From Ekhidna sp051379705 (GTDB lineage Bacteria; Bacteroidota; Bacteroidia; Cytophagales; Cyclobacteriaceae), in contig NZ_CP179868.1 in the NCBI RefSeq assembly GCF_051379705.1, forward strand, positions 3,038,001 through 3,102,000: DNA of 64,000 nucleotides. Reading direction: 5' to 3'. The translations under genes were made by a program, and so were the position numbers. The notes beneath the pieces were generated by a model. That model saw only the letters and a program-made list of their open reading frames with translations. It was not told where the DNA came from and ran no database searches. Shown here in pieces: positions 16,538-24,093 of the stretch. The first letter of the stretch is position 1; every line of letters begins with the position of its first letter.

Positions 16538-17113
16538 ATGAAAATAGGATTATTTTTTGGATCATTCAATCCAATTCATACGGGGCACATGATCATAGCA
16601 AGCCTGGTGCAAGAAACCACTGATGTAGATGAAGTATGGTTTATCGTAAGTCCGCAAAATCCATTTAAGAAAAACAAGAATCTCCTCCATGAGTTCGATC
16701 GGCTTGATATGGTTAATGCCGCTATAGGAGATGATTATAAATTTAGATCTAGTGACATTGAATTCAATATGCCGCGCCCTAGCTACACCATCGATACCCT
16801 GACACTGCTCCAGGAAAAATATCCAGACAAAAAGTTTAAGTTGATCATTGGAGAGGATAACCTTGAGTCTTTCCCAAAATGGAAAAACCATGATAAGATA
16901 TTGGAGCACTTTGGGTTAATCGTCTACCCTAGGCCACATTCCAAGCAAAGCGAACTATCAAATTCAGAACAGGTAAAAATGATTGAAGCTCCCGAAGTAG
17001 ACATATCAGCCACATTGATTCGAAAGCTCGTGAAAGACGAAAAATCAATTAAATATTTGGTGCCAGATTCTGTGGCTCAAATGATACATCATAAGGGGTA
17101 TTTCAAAGACTAG
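16538..17113 (+). CDS. nadD: Nicotinate-nucleotide adenylyltransferase
   Basis: A 191-residue nucleotidyltransferase that adenylates nicotinate mononucleotide in NAD synthesis. N-terminal GSFNPIHTGHM (8-18) contains the T/HxGH nucleotide-binding motif. A C-terminal ISATLIRKLVKDEKSIKYLVP segment corresponds to the conserved SSTxIR region. It is coupled to gmk (two-base gap) and converges with frr. The arrangement gmk-nadD is common in Bacteroidota. Confidence 0.95.
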   Translation: MKIGLFFGSFNPIHTGHMIIASLVQETTDVDEVWFIVSPQNPFKKNKNLLHEFDRLDMVNAAIGDDYKFRSSDIEFNMPRPSYTIDTLTLLQEKYPDKKFKLIIGEDNLESFPKWKNHDKILEHFGLIVYPRPHSKQSELSNSEQVKMIEAPEVDISATLIRKLVKDEKSIKYLVPDSVAQMIHHKGYFKD

Positions 17114-17173
17114 AATCGAATAGCACTCGGAATTGGTGAATGAGTTCAGTATTGTACTTAAAGTCAAACTAGT

Positions 17174-17728
17174 TTATACAGTCATAATATCCTTCTCCTT
17201 ACTCTCTACAAGCGCATCAATCTTAGCGCTATATGTATCGGTAAGTTTCTGTACATCCTCTTCAGAACTCTTAATTAAGTCTTCAGAAACTCCGTCCAAT
17301 TTTTTCAAGGAATCGTTCGTATCTTTTCTCGCATTTCGAATACTTACTTTCCCTTTCTCGGCCTCAGCCTTCACCTGTTTCATTAGCTGAAGTCGTCTCT
17401 CCTCAGTTAGGGGCGGTATGTTAATGCGAATTTGCTCACCATCATTCTGAGGATTGAATCCGAGATTACTATTAATGATGGCTCGCTCAATCTCTTGAAG
17501 CATTGTTTTTTCCCATGGCTTGACACTCAGAGTTCTTGCGTCAGGAGTAGTTACACCAGCCACTTGGTTTAGGGGTGTCATAGTTCCATAATATTCCACC
17601 TCAACTCCATCAAGCATGTTTGGCATTGCTTTTCCCGCTCTTATTTTCGCAAACTCATCAAGCGTGTGCTGTATAGCACTTTCCATCATTTCTTTAGCAG
17701 TATCTAGATATATCTCAATTTCTTCCAT
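17174..17728 (-). CDS. frr: Ribosome recycling factor
   Basis: A 184-residue RRF, which with EF-G splits post-termination ribosomes. It has the family's three-helix bundle (start MEEIEIYLDTAKEMMESAI, C-terminal helix DTYSAKIDALVESKEKDIM) and the central domain with TPLNQVAGVTTPDARTLSVKPW. Length is typical. It lies 19 bases downstream of pyrH, with which it forms the usual pyrH-frr unit. Confidence 0.97.
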   Translation of the reverse strand: MEEIEIYLDTAKEMMESAIQHTLDEFAKIRAGKAMPNMLDGVEVEYYGTMTPLNQVAGVTTPDARTLSVKPWEKTMLQEIERAIINSNLGFNPQNDGEQIRINIPPLTEERRLQLMKQVKAEAEKGKVSIRNARKDTNDSLKKLDGVSEDLIKSSEEDVQKLTDTYSAKIDALVESKEKDIMTV

Positions 17729-17747
17729 AAGTGAAAATTATAAATAA

Positions 17748-18452
17748 TCAATTAATCAGGGTTCCTACTTCCTCGCCAGCCACAATTTTCTGAAGGTTTC
17801 CTTTCTGGTTCATATCAAAAACGATAATTGGTAAATTATTCTCCTGGCAGAGAGTAAATGCCGTCATATCCATAATATTCAAATTCTTTTCATAAGCCTC
17901 CTGAAACGAAATTTTCGAATAACGCTCAGCATTGGGATTCTTTTCAGGATCTTCAGAATACACACCATCAACACGCGTACCTTTCAAAACAACATCCGCT
18001 TCTATTTCAATAGCTCGCAAGCTAGCCGTAGAGTCAGTTGTGAAATAAGGATTTCCAATTCCCGCTCCAAATATGACCACTCTACCTTTTTCCAAATGCC
18101 TAATTGCACGTCTCCGAATAAATGGCTCACATACTTGCTCCATCTTTAATCCGGACATTAAACGAGTATACATGCCATGTTTCTCAAACATACTCTGTAA
18201 CGCCATGGCATTTATGACTGTAGCAAGCATACCCATGTAGTCGCCCTGTACTCGGTCGATGCCAGAAGCTTCTGCTTCGACTCCTCGAAATATGTTACCA
18301 CCACCGATCACAACTGCTACCTCAACACCTTCATTAACCACATTCTTAATGTCTTCAGCATATTGAGTTAAGCGATTCGAGTCAATACCGTGCTGTTGAT
18401 CACCCATTAATGCTTCACCGCTTAATTTTAGTAGTATTCGTTTGTAGGTCAT
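17748..18452 (-). CDS. pyrH: UMP kinase
   Basis: A 234-residue bacterial UMP kinase of the amino-acid-kinase fold (UMP to UDP). It shows RILLKLSGEAL at the N-terminus, VVIGGGNIFRG for phosphate binding, FGAGIGNPYFTTD and the KGTRVDGVYSEDP loop. A promoter box TATATTTG lies upstream, and frr follows 19 bases later. Catalysis is cytoplasmic and feeds UTP/CTP supply. Confidence 0.97.
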   Translation of the reverse strand: MTYKRILLKLSGEALMGDQQHGIDSNRLTQYAEDIKNVVNEGVEVAVVIGGGNIFRGVEAEASGIDRVQGDYMGMLATVINAMALQSMFEKHGMYTRLMSGLKMEQVCEPFIRRRAIRHLEKGRVVIFGAGIGNPYFTTDSTASLRAIEIEADVVLKGTRVDGVYSEDPEKNPNAERYSKISFQEAYEKNLNIMDMTAFTLCQENNLPIIVFDMNQKGNLQKIVAGEEVGTLIN

Positions 18453-18481
18453 TTTGTGGTTTTATGTCTTAAGAAATCGTG

Positions 18482-18489
18482 CAAATATA
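18482..18489 (-). promoter_or_regulatory. pyrH-frr promoter -7 box
   Basis: On the minus strand TATATTTG followed by C matches TAnnTTTG, 29 bases before the pyrH start. It suggests pyrH-frr can be transcribed separately from the biotin carrier gene. Confidence 0.5.
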
Positions 18490-18506
18490 TATCCGTACCC
18501 TTGAAA

Positions 18507-19001
18507 TTATTCGAATGAAATCAAGACTTGATTTTTTTCTACATTCTCTTTTTCTGAGACATGTATTTTACTAACCTTACCTTCACCAGGCGACTTAATT
18601 ACATTTTCCATTTTCATTGCCTCAAGTACCAGTAGCTGATCGCCTTGGCTCACTTCAGCTCCTTCTGTCACAATAATATTTAAGATAGACCCAGGCATAG
18701 GAGCTTTTACATCCTTCACGGCCGTACTCGCAGCCACATTCATCCCTAGTTTGTCTAAAATCTGATCAATGTGATCGGTAACGTTGACATTCATAAGATG
18801 ATCATTCACTTTTAGGGTAATTTCTTTCCCCGACGAGTCGACAACCTCCACGCGAAAAATCTTATTCTCTTTATATACTTTATATAAGTGTGTATCTATT
18901 TTGACAATCTCACCTTCAAAGGACTGATCATTTATAAAGAGTTCGTCCTTCTTTCTCGAAACCTTGATTTTATTACCGTCATCGACCTTTACTTCTATCA
19001 T
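18507..19001 (-). CDS. Biotin carboxyl carrier protein subunit
   Basis: A 164-residue biotinyl-lipoyl carrier. The C-terminal domain (about residues 95-164) contains APMPGSI and the biotinylation motif EAMKMEN with Lys130 as acceptor. The N-terminal half has no recognised domain. It would shuttle carboxyl groups in an acyl-CoA (acetyl-, propionyl- or similar) carboxylase complex whose other subunits are not in the window. BirA at 11572 is the likely modifying enzyme. It lies upstream of pyrH on the same strand but has its own TATTTTTG box. Confidence 0.88.
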   Translation of the reverse strand: MIEVKVDDGNKIKVSRKKDELFINDQSFEGEIVKIDTHLYKVYKENKIFRVEVVDSSGKEITLKVNDHLMNVNVTDHIDQILDKLGMNVAASTAVKDVKAPMPGSILNIIVTEGAEVSQGDQLLVLEAMKMENVIKSPGEGKVSKIHVSEKENVEKNQVLISFE

Positions 19002-19029
19002 TAGAATTGCGTTTTGATATTAAGAAGTC

Positions 19030-19037
19030 CAAAAATA
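19030..19037 (-). promoter_or_regulatory. Promoter -7 box of biotin carrier gene
   Basis: TATTTTTG on the minus strand, 28 bases before the carrier gene ATG. The remaining sequence 19038-19171 shows no recognisable feature. Confidence 0.45.
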
Positions 19038-19171
19038 TGGATACTACTGTGCATTAAAAATTAAACCTGTTTTTTAAGCCAACCAACAGTTGAATCATAG
19101 CACAACATTCGAGGATTTCACAAAAAAACATTGGATGGAGGCAAAATAGTTTTTTTATATAAAAATGAAAA

Positions 19172-19202
19172 TTTGATTAGTTGAAAAAACCGTATACTTT
19201 TG
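19172..19202 (+). promoter_or_regulatory. Promoter of tRNA-tuf operon
   Basis: TTTG (19172-19175), 19-base spacer, TACTTTTG (19195-19202), followed by CA. This is a good match to the Bacteroidota -33/-7 promoter. A leader stem CTTTTTC/GAAAAAG follows within the next 35 bases. Confidence 0.7.
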
Positions 19203-19259
19203 CAATCCTTTTTCTGGAAAGCATCTGGAAAAAGACGTTCTTAAAAGTAATTAAAACTA

Positions 19260-19345
19260 GGGGAGATACTCAAGCGGCCAACGAGGACAGACTGTAAATC
19301 TGTTGGTGTATTCCTTCGCAGGTTCGAATCCTGCTCTCCCCACCA
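19260..19345 (+). tRNA. tRNA-Tyr (GTA), CCA encoded
   Basis: Acceptor stem GGGGAGA (19260-19266) / TCTCCCC (19335-19341), anticodon stem ACAGA/TCTGT with loop CTGTAAA (anticodon GTA), a long class II variable arm, T arm GGTTCGAATCC, discriminator A and an encoded CCA (19343-19345). It is first in the tRNA-tuf transcript. Confidence 0.96.
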
Positions 19346-19422
19346 TTTTTGAAATGCCAAATTTCAAAACCAGACTTCAGAACTGCTTGTTTGGTCATTT
19401 GTCATTTGAAATTTTAAAACAA

Positions 19423-19495
19423 GCGGGTGTAGCTCAGTTGGTAGAGCGACAGCCTTCCAAGCTGTAGGTCGCGGGTTCGAGCCTCGTCACCCGCT
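19423..19495 (+). tRNA. tRNA-Gly (TCC)
   Basis: 73 bases. Acceptor GCGGGTG / CACCCGC perfect, anticodon stem ACAGC/GCTGT with loop CTTCCAA (anticodon TCC), T loop TTCGAGC, discriminator T. CCA is not encoded. Confidence 0.96.
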
Positions 19496-19565
19496 CAAAT
19501 CCCTGAAATTATCAGGGTCTTTGAGCTCTTTGGTTCAAAATTCCGGACTTAAGAGTTTAGAATTA

Positions 19566-19637
19566 GCCGATGTAGCTCAGGGGTAGAGCGTTTCCTTGGT
19601 AAGGAAGAGGTCAGGGGTTCAAATCCCCTCATTGGCT
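19566..19637 (+). tRNA. tRNA-Thr (GGT)
   Basis: 72 bases. Acceptor GCCGATG / CATTGGC with a G-T pair, anticodon stem TTTCC/GGAAG with loop TTGGTAA (anticodon GGT), T loop TTCAAAT, discriminator T. CCA is not encoded. tuf begins 69 bases downstream. Confidence 0.96.
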
Positions 19638-19706
19638 CTTGTGCAAGGAATTAGTATTAGAAAATAGAGTAATAACAATAAATTAAACAAACGAGGATTA
19701 TCAAGC

Positions 19707-20894
19707 ATGGCTAAAGAAACCTTTGATCGTTCGAAACCACACGTAAATATTGGTACAATCGGACACGTTGACCATGGTAAAACAACTTTAACTGCTGCCA
19801 TTTCAGCTGTATTAGCTGGAAAAGGACTTGCAGACATAAAAGACTTTTCTGCGATCGACAACGCACCAGAAGAGAAAGAAAGAGGTATTACCATTAATAC
19901 TTCACACATTGAGTATCAGACTGAAAAACGTCACTATGCTCACGTAGACTGCCCTGGTCACGCGGATTATGTAAAAAACATGGTAACTGGAGCAGCCCAG
20001 ATGGATGGAGCTATCATTGTGGTAGCAGCAACCGACGGACCAATGCCTCAGACTAGAGAGCACATCCTTCTTTCAAGACAGGTAGGTGTTCCAGCGCTAG
20101 TTGTATTCATGAACAAAGTTGATTTAGTAGATGATCCTGAACTTCTTGAGCTAGTAGAAATGGAGATCAGAGAGTTACTTTCTGATTATGATTTCCCAGG
20201 GGATGACATTCCGGTAATTCAAGGGTCTGCACTTGGTGGACTTAATGGTGATGCCAAATGGGTAGGAAAAATTGAAGAGCTTATGGATGCAGTGGATGAG
20301 TACATCCCACTTCCAGAAAGAGCTATAGATAAAGATTTCTTGATGCCAGTTGAGGATGTATTCTCAATTACGGGTCGAGGAACTGTTGCTACTGGTAGAA
20401 TTGAAAGAGGAGTAATCAACTCTGGAGATGCAGTAGATATCATTGGTATGGGTGCTGAAGATCTTAAGTCTACAATTACAGGAGTAGAAATGTTCCGTAA
20501 GATTCTGGACAGAGGTGAAGCTGGAGATAACGTTGGTCTACTTTTGAGAGGTATTGAAAAAGACCAAATCAAAAGAGGAATGATTATCTGCAAGCCAGGT
20601 TCAGTAACTCCTCACGCTAAGTTCAAAGCAGAGGTTTACGTTCTATCAAAAGAAGAAGGTGGACGTCACACTCCATTCTTCAATAAGTACAGACCTCAGT
20701 TCTACTTGAGAACTACAGATGTAACAGGTGAAATTATGCTTCCTGAAAACGTAGAAATGGTTATGCCAGGTGATAACGTTACTATCGAAGTGAACTTGAT
20801 TAACCCGGTTGCACTAGAAAAAGGATTGCGATTTGCGATCAGAGAAGGTGGACGAACTGTAGGTTCTGGTCAGGTAACTGAAATTCTTGATTAA
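19707..20894 (+). CDS. tuf: Elongation factor Tu
   Basis: A 395-residue GTPase that delivers aminoacyl-tRNA to the ribosome. G1 GHVDHGKT (19-26), switch I region with ERGITINTSHIEY, G3 DCPGH (81-85), G4 NKVD (136-139), G5 GSALGG. Domains 2 and 3 are complete to VTEILD. It follows tRNA-Tyr-Gly-Thr in one transcription unit, matching the tRNA-tufB arrangement of many bacteria. The str operon (rpsL-rpsG-fusA) here lacks tuf, so this is the copy in the window. Confidence 0.99.
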   Translation: MAKETFDRSKPHVNIGTIGHVDHGKTTLTAAISAVLAGKGLADIKDFSAIDNAPEEKERGITINTSHIEYQTEKRHYAHVDCPGHADYVKNMVTGAAQMDGAIIVVAATDGPMPQTREHILLSRQVGVPALVVFMNKVDLVDDPELLELVEMEIRELLSDYDFPGDDIPVIQGSALGGLNGDAKWVGKIEELMDAVDEYIPLPERAIDKDFLMPVEDVFSITGRGTVATGRIERGVINSGDAVDIIGMGAEDLKSTITGVEMFRKILDRGEAGDNVGLLLRGIEKDQIKRGMIICKPGSVTPHAKFKAEVYVLSKEEGGRHTPFFNKYRPQFYLRTTDVTGEIMLPENVEMVMPGDNVTIEVNLINPVALEKGLRFAIREGGRTVGSGQVTEILD

Positions 20895-20903
20895 TAAATA
20901 GTT

Positions 20904-20934
20904 ATCCCGACATACGTAAGTAGGTCGGGATTTG
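20904..20934 (+). terminator. Hairpin terminator after tuf
   Basis: ATCCCGAC (20904-20911) pairs with GTCGGGAT (20924-20931), 12-base loop, followed by TTGTTT. The downstream arm runs into the TTTG of the next promoter. Confidence 0.72.
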
Positions 20935-20980
20935 TTTATACAAACTGATTACTCTAAATTTGCAGTCCTTTTGGGACTGC
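20931..20980 (+). promoter_or_regulatory. tRNA-Trp/secE promoter with 5'-end hairpin
   Basis: TTTG (20931-20934), 20-base spacer, TAAATTTG (20955-20962). The expected transcript start is followed by or lies within a perfect hairpin GCAGTCC (20962-20968) / GGACTGC (20974-20980). It drives tRNA-Trp and secE-nusG-rplK and onward. Confidence 0.7.
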
Positions 20981-20989
20981 TTGTTTTTT

Positions 20990-21062
20990 ACGGGTGTAGC
21001 TCAATTGGTAGAGTAGTGGTCTCCAAAACCATTGGTTGGGGGTTCGAGTCCCTCCTCCCGTG
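20990..21062 (+). tRNA. tRNA-Trp (CCA anticodon)
   Basis: 73 bases. Acceptor ACGGGTG / CTCCCGT with one T-T mismatch at the sixth pair, D arm GCTCAATTGGTAGAG, anticodon loop CTCCAAA (anticodon CCA), T loop TTCGAGT, discriminator G. 3' CCA not encoded. It lies 19 bases before secE, a widely conserved neighbour. Confidence 0.95.
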
Positions 21063-21081
21063 CTAAAAATGAAGGAAAATT

Positions 21082-21273
21082 ATGTCTAAAGTTATCACAT
21101 TTTTCAAAGATTCGTACGACGAATTGACACATAAGGTGTCATGGCCGAAGTATGGTGATTTGCAAAATAGCGCCATCTTGGTGCTCGTAGCATCGTTGAT
21201 TTTTGCGCTCATGATTGGAGCTATAGACTATGCCTTCGAGAATTTAATGGAATTTATTTATCAGGAACTATAA
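21082..21273 (+). CDS. secE: Preprotein translocase subunit SecE
   Basis: A 63-residue small SecE with an amphipathic N-terminal helix (SYDELTHKVSWPKYGDL) and a single membrane segment at about 29-50. It clamps SecY in the inner membrane. The conserved VSWP motif is present. Length is typical of the one-segment form. It is followed 15 bases later by nusG. Confidence 0.95.
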   Translation: MSKVITFFKDSYDELTHKVSWPKYGDLQNSAILVLVASLIFALMIGAIDYAFENLMEFIYQEL

Positions 21274-21288
21274 TACGTACGGGACAGG

Positions 21289-21852
21289 ATGGAGCATAAG
21301 TGGTACGTAGTTAGAGCCGTTAGCGGCAAGGAAAAGAAAGTCAAAGAAGCCATTGAAAATGAAGTGGTACGACAAGAATTGGCTGACTATATTCCTCAGG
21401 TACTTATTCCTTCGGAAAAAGTATATGAGATGCGTAATGGCAAAAAAAGAGTAAGAGAAAGAAATTTTTTTCCAGGGTATGTATTGATCCAAGCCGACTT
21501 CTCCAATGGCGAGGTTCAACATCTGGTTACGAATAAAGAGTTAATTCCGAATGTGATCGGCTTTCTAGGATCAACCGGAAGTAGCACTACAAAAGATCCA
21601 ATTCCTTTAAGGCAAGCTGAGGTTAATAGAATCCTTGGAAAAGTCGACGAGGTTGAGGAATATGAAGAGAAGCTTGATACCCCATTCATAGTGGGTGAAA
21701 GTGTGAAAGTGATGGACGGTCCCTTTAGTGGCTTCACAGGTACAGTAGAGGAGGTATTTGAGGATCGTAAGAAGCTTAATGTTACGGTTAAGATTTTTGG
21801 CAGAAATACACCTGTCGAATTGAATTATATACAGGTAGAAAAAGAAGATTAA
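21289..21852 (+). CDS. nusG: Transcription termination/antitermination factor NusG
   Basis: A 187-residue two-domain factor. The NGN domain starts with KWYVVRAVSGKEKKV and contains FFPGYVLIQ. The C-terminal KOW domain (about 130-187) contains GPFSGFTGTVEEV. It links RNA polymerase to the ribosome or Rho. It stands in the conserved secE-nusG-rplK order. Confidence 0.97.
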   Translation: MEHKWYVVRAVSGKEKKVKEAIENEVVRQELADYIPQVLIPSEKVYEMRNGKKRVRERNFFPGYVLIQADFSNGEVQHLVTNKELIPNVIGFLGSTGSSTTKDPIPLRQAEVNRILGKVDEVEEYEEKLDTPFIVGESVKVMDGPFSGFTGTVEEVFEDRKKLNVTVKIFGRNTPVELNYIQVEKED

Positions 21853-21863
21853 TAAGTTAAAAA

Positions 21864-22307
21864 ATGGCTAAAGAAATATCAGGCTATTTGAAATTGCAGA
21901 TTCGTGGAGGAGCGGCTAACCCCTCACCTCCAGTTGGGCCGGCACTTGGTGCGAAAGGTCTGAATATCATGGACTTCTGTAAGCAATTTAACGCTCGAAC
22001 TCAGGATAAGCCAGGTCAACTGCTTCCCGTTCTAGTGACAATTTTTGCTGATAAGTCTTTTGAGTTTGTAATAAAGACACCTCCAGCAGCTTCGCTTATA
22101 ATGGAAGCCGCTAAGTTGAAAAAAGGATCTTCCGAGCCAAACCGTGTGAAGGTGGGTTCAGTATCATGGGATCAGGTCAAAACAATTGCGGAGACTAAGA
22201 TGCCAGATTTGAATGCATTCAGTATAGAGTCTGCTATGAAAGTAGTAGCTGGTACTGCGAGAAGCATGGGCGTGAAAATTTCAGGTAAAGCCCCTTGGGC
22301 AAATTAA
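21864..22307 (+). CDS. rplK: 50S ribosomal protein L11
   Basis: 147 residues. N-terminal GYLKLQIRGGAANPSPPVGPALG, C-terminal rRNA-binding domain ending in GTARSMGVKISG. It binds 23S rRNA at the GTPase-associated centre and is needed for the stringent response. It is 11 bases after nusG. Confidence 0.98.
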   Translation: MAKEISGYLKLQIRGGAANPSPPVGPALGAKGLNIMDFCKQFNARTQDKPGQLLPVLVTIFADKSFEFVIKTPPAASLIMEAAKLKKGSSEPNRVKVGSVSWDQVKTIAETKMPDLNAFSIESAMKVVAGTARSMGVKISGKAPWAN

Positions 22308-22316
22308 TATTTGGTA

Positions 22317-23015
22317 ATGGGAAAGCTTACAAAAAATCAAAAGAAAGCTCAAGAACTGTTAGAGGTTGGGAAAGAGTATTCTTTGGAAGAAGCTTCAAAA
22401 CTTGTGAAGGAAATTACCTTCACCAAGTTTGACTCTTCAATAGATATCGACATTCGACTAGGTGTTGATCCAAAGAAAGCTGACCAAATGGTTCGTGGAG
22501 TAGTATCTCTACCTCACGGAGTAGGTAAAGATGTGAGAGTATTGGTGCTATGCACACCTGATAAAGAGCAAGAAGCGAAAGATGCTGGTGCTGATCATGT
22601 AGGATTGGATGATTACGTTAAAAAGATTGAAGGAGGATGGACGGATATTGACGTTATCATAACTATGCCGACTGTGATGGCACAAGTAGGAAAGCTCGGG
22701 AGAGTACTTGGACCAAGAGGATTGATGCCCAATCCAAAGTCAGGAACTGTGACAATGGATATTGGACAGGCAGTAAAAGAAGTAAAAGCTGGAAAAATTG
22801 ACTTTAAAGTTGATAAGTTCGGAATCATCCACACAAGTGTGGGCAAAGTGTCATTCGAAGCAGATAAAATCAAAGACAATGCGCTTGAAATGATTCAGAC
22901 GGTATCAAAATTGAAGCCTGCCTCTGCAAAAGGGACATACTTCAGGTCGATTACACTCTCTAGTACTATGAGTAGTGGGATAGCAATTGATAAAAGTAGC
23001 ATAACAAACATATAA
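22317..23015 (+). CDS. rplA: 50S ribosomal protein L1
   Basis: 232 residues from ATG at 22317; an in-frame TTG two codons earlier is less likely because L1 proteins start MxKLTK. Family motifs are GVDPKKADQMVRG, LGPRGLMPNPKSGTV and the C-terminal TYFRSITLSSTMSSGIAID. It binds the 23S L1 stalk and in other bacteria represses its own operon. It follows rplK by nine bases. Confidence 0.97.
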   Translation: MGKLTKNQKKAQELLEVGKEYSLEEASKLVKEITFTKFDSSIDIDIRLGVDPKKADQMVRGVVSLPHGVGKDVRVLVLCTPDKEQEAKDAGADHVGLDDYVKKIEGGWTDIDVIITMPTVMAQVGKLGRVLGPRGLMPNPKSGTVTMDIGQAVKEVKAGKIDFKVDKFGIIHTSVGKVSFEADKIKDNALEMIQTVSKLKPASAKGTYFRSITLSSTMSSGIAIDKSSITNI

Positions 23016-23020
23016 GAGTT

Positions 23021-23551
23021 ATGACACGAGAAGACAAAGCACAATTAATAAGTGACCTTACAGCAAAGCTTAAGGAAACAGATCATTTCTATATAGCTGA
23101 TACTTCAGGTCTCTCAGTAGCTGAGATCAATAAGTTCAGAGAAATGTGCTTCAACAAAGGAGTAGAGTATAAGCTTGTTAAAAACACGCTTATTAAGAAA
23201 GCCCTTGAAAATGTGGATGGAGATTTTTCGTCATTAGACGAAGTGTTGAAGGGTACGTCTGGCATTATGTTCGTTAACGAAGTTGCCAACGCTCCTGCGA
23301 AAATCATTAAAGACTTCAAGAAAGAAGATGCTAATGACAGACCAAAATTCAAGGCTGCTTCCATAGACTCGGATTTATTTATTGGCGAAGATCAACTTGG
23401 AGCACTTGCTAGCTTGAAATCTAAGCAAGAGCTTATTGGAGAGATCGTCACACTATTGCAATCGCCTGCTAAGAATGTACTTACTCTACTTCAGAGTGGA
23501 GAGCACAAACTTGCCGGTATTGTTAAAACACTTTCAGAACGAGAGAATTAA
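23021..23551 (+). CDS. rplJ: 50S ribosomal protein L10
   Basis: 176 residues. N-terminal rRNA-binding domain (YIADTSGLSVAEINKFRE, YKLVKNTLIKKAL) and a C-terminal helix that anchors L7/L12 dimers. Five bases after rplA. In other bacteria the L10-L12 complex autoregulates this gene pair; no leader of the usual size is present here. Confidence 0.97.
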   Translation: MTREDKAQLISDLTAKLKETDHFYIADTSGLSVAEINKFREMCFNKGVEYKLVKNTLIKKALENVDGDFSSLDEVLKGTSGIMFVNEVANAPAKIIKDFKKEDANDRPKFKAASIDSDLFIGEDQLGALASLKSKQELIGEIVTLLQSPAKNVLTLLQSGEHKLAGIVKTLSEREN

Positions 23552-23582
23552 AAATTTTTAAACAGAATTAACACTTAATAAA

Positions 23583-23963
23583 ATGGCGGATTTAAAAGAA
23601 TTTGCAGAGCAACTAGTTAACCTTTCAGTGAAAGAGGTAAACGAATTAGCTAACATCCTTAAAGATGAGTACGGAATTGAGCCAGCTGCAGCAGCAGGAC
23701 CAGTAATGGTTGCTGGTGGTGGCGGAGCTGAAGGCGGAGCTGAAGAAGAAAAATCTTCTTTCGACGTGATCCTTAAGTCTCCAGGTGGCGCAAAACTTGC
23801 TATCGTTAAGTTGGTGAAAGAACTTACTGGACTAGGACTTAAAGAAGCAAAAGAGCTTGTTGATGGTGCTCCTAAGGCAGTGAAAGAAGGAATCGCTAAG
23901 GACGAAGCAGAAGCATTGAAAAAGCAGCTTGAAGAAGCTGGTGCTGAAGTAGAATTAAAGTAA
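23583..23963 (+). CDS. rplL: 50S ribosomal protein L7/L12
   Basis: 126 residues. N-terminal dimerisation domain, an alanine/glycine-rich hinge (about 36-55) and the C-terminal factor-binding domain with FDVILKSPGGAKLAIVK and LGLKEAKELVDGAP. It recruits translation GTPases. A strong hairpin lies between it and rpoB. Confidence 0.98.
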   Translation: MADLKEFAEQLVNLSVKEVNELANILKDEYGIEPAAAAGPVMVAGGGGAEGGAEEEKSSFDVILKSPGGAKLAIVKLVKELTGLGLKEAKELVDGAPKAVKEGIAKDEAEALKKQLEEAGAEVELK

Positions 23964-23987
23964 TTAGCACATAATACCAAAGGTTTA

Positions 23988-24034
23988 GGCCTGGCTCCCT
24001 CCCGAAATTTTCGGGATTAGGGATCAGGTCTTTT
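23988..24034 (+). other. rplL-rpoB intergenic attenuator/processing hairpin
   Basis: Nested stems CCTGG/TCAGG, TCCCT/AGGGA and CCCGA/TCGGG make a long bulged hairpin from 23988 to 24030, followed by only four T. It sits where other bacteria have an attenuator or RNase III site that lowers rpoBC expression relative to ribosomal proteins. Confidence 0.65.
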
Positions 24035-24093
24035 CCTGTTTGTATATAATGCTAATTCCCTGTTCATTTTTAAAAACTAAAACTCCGTAAGCT

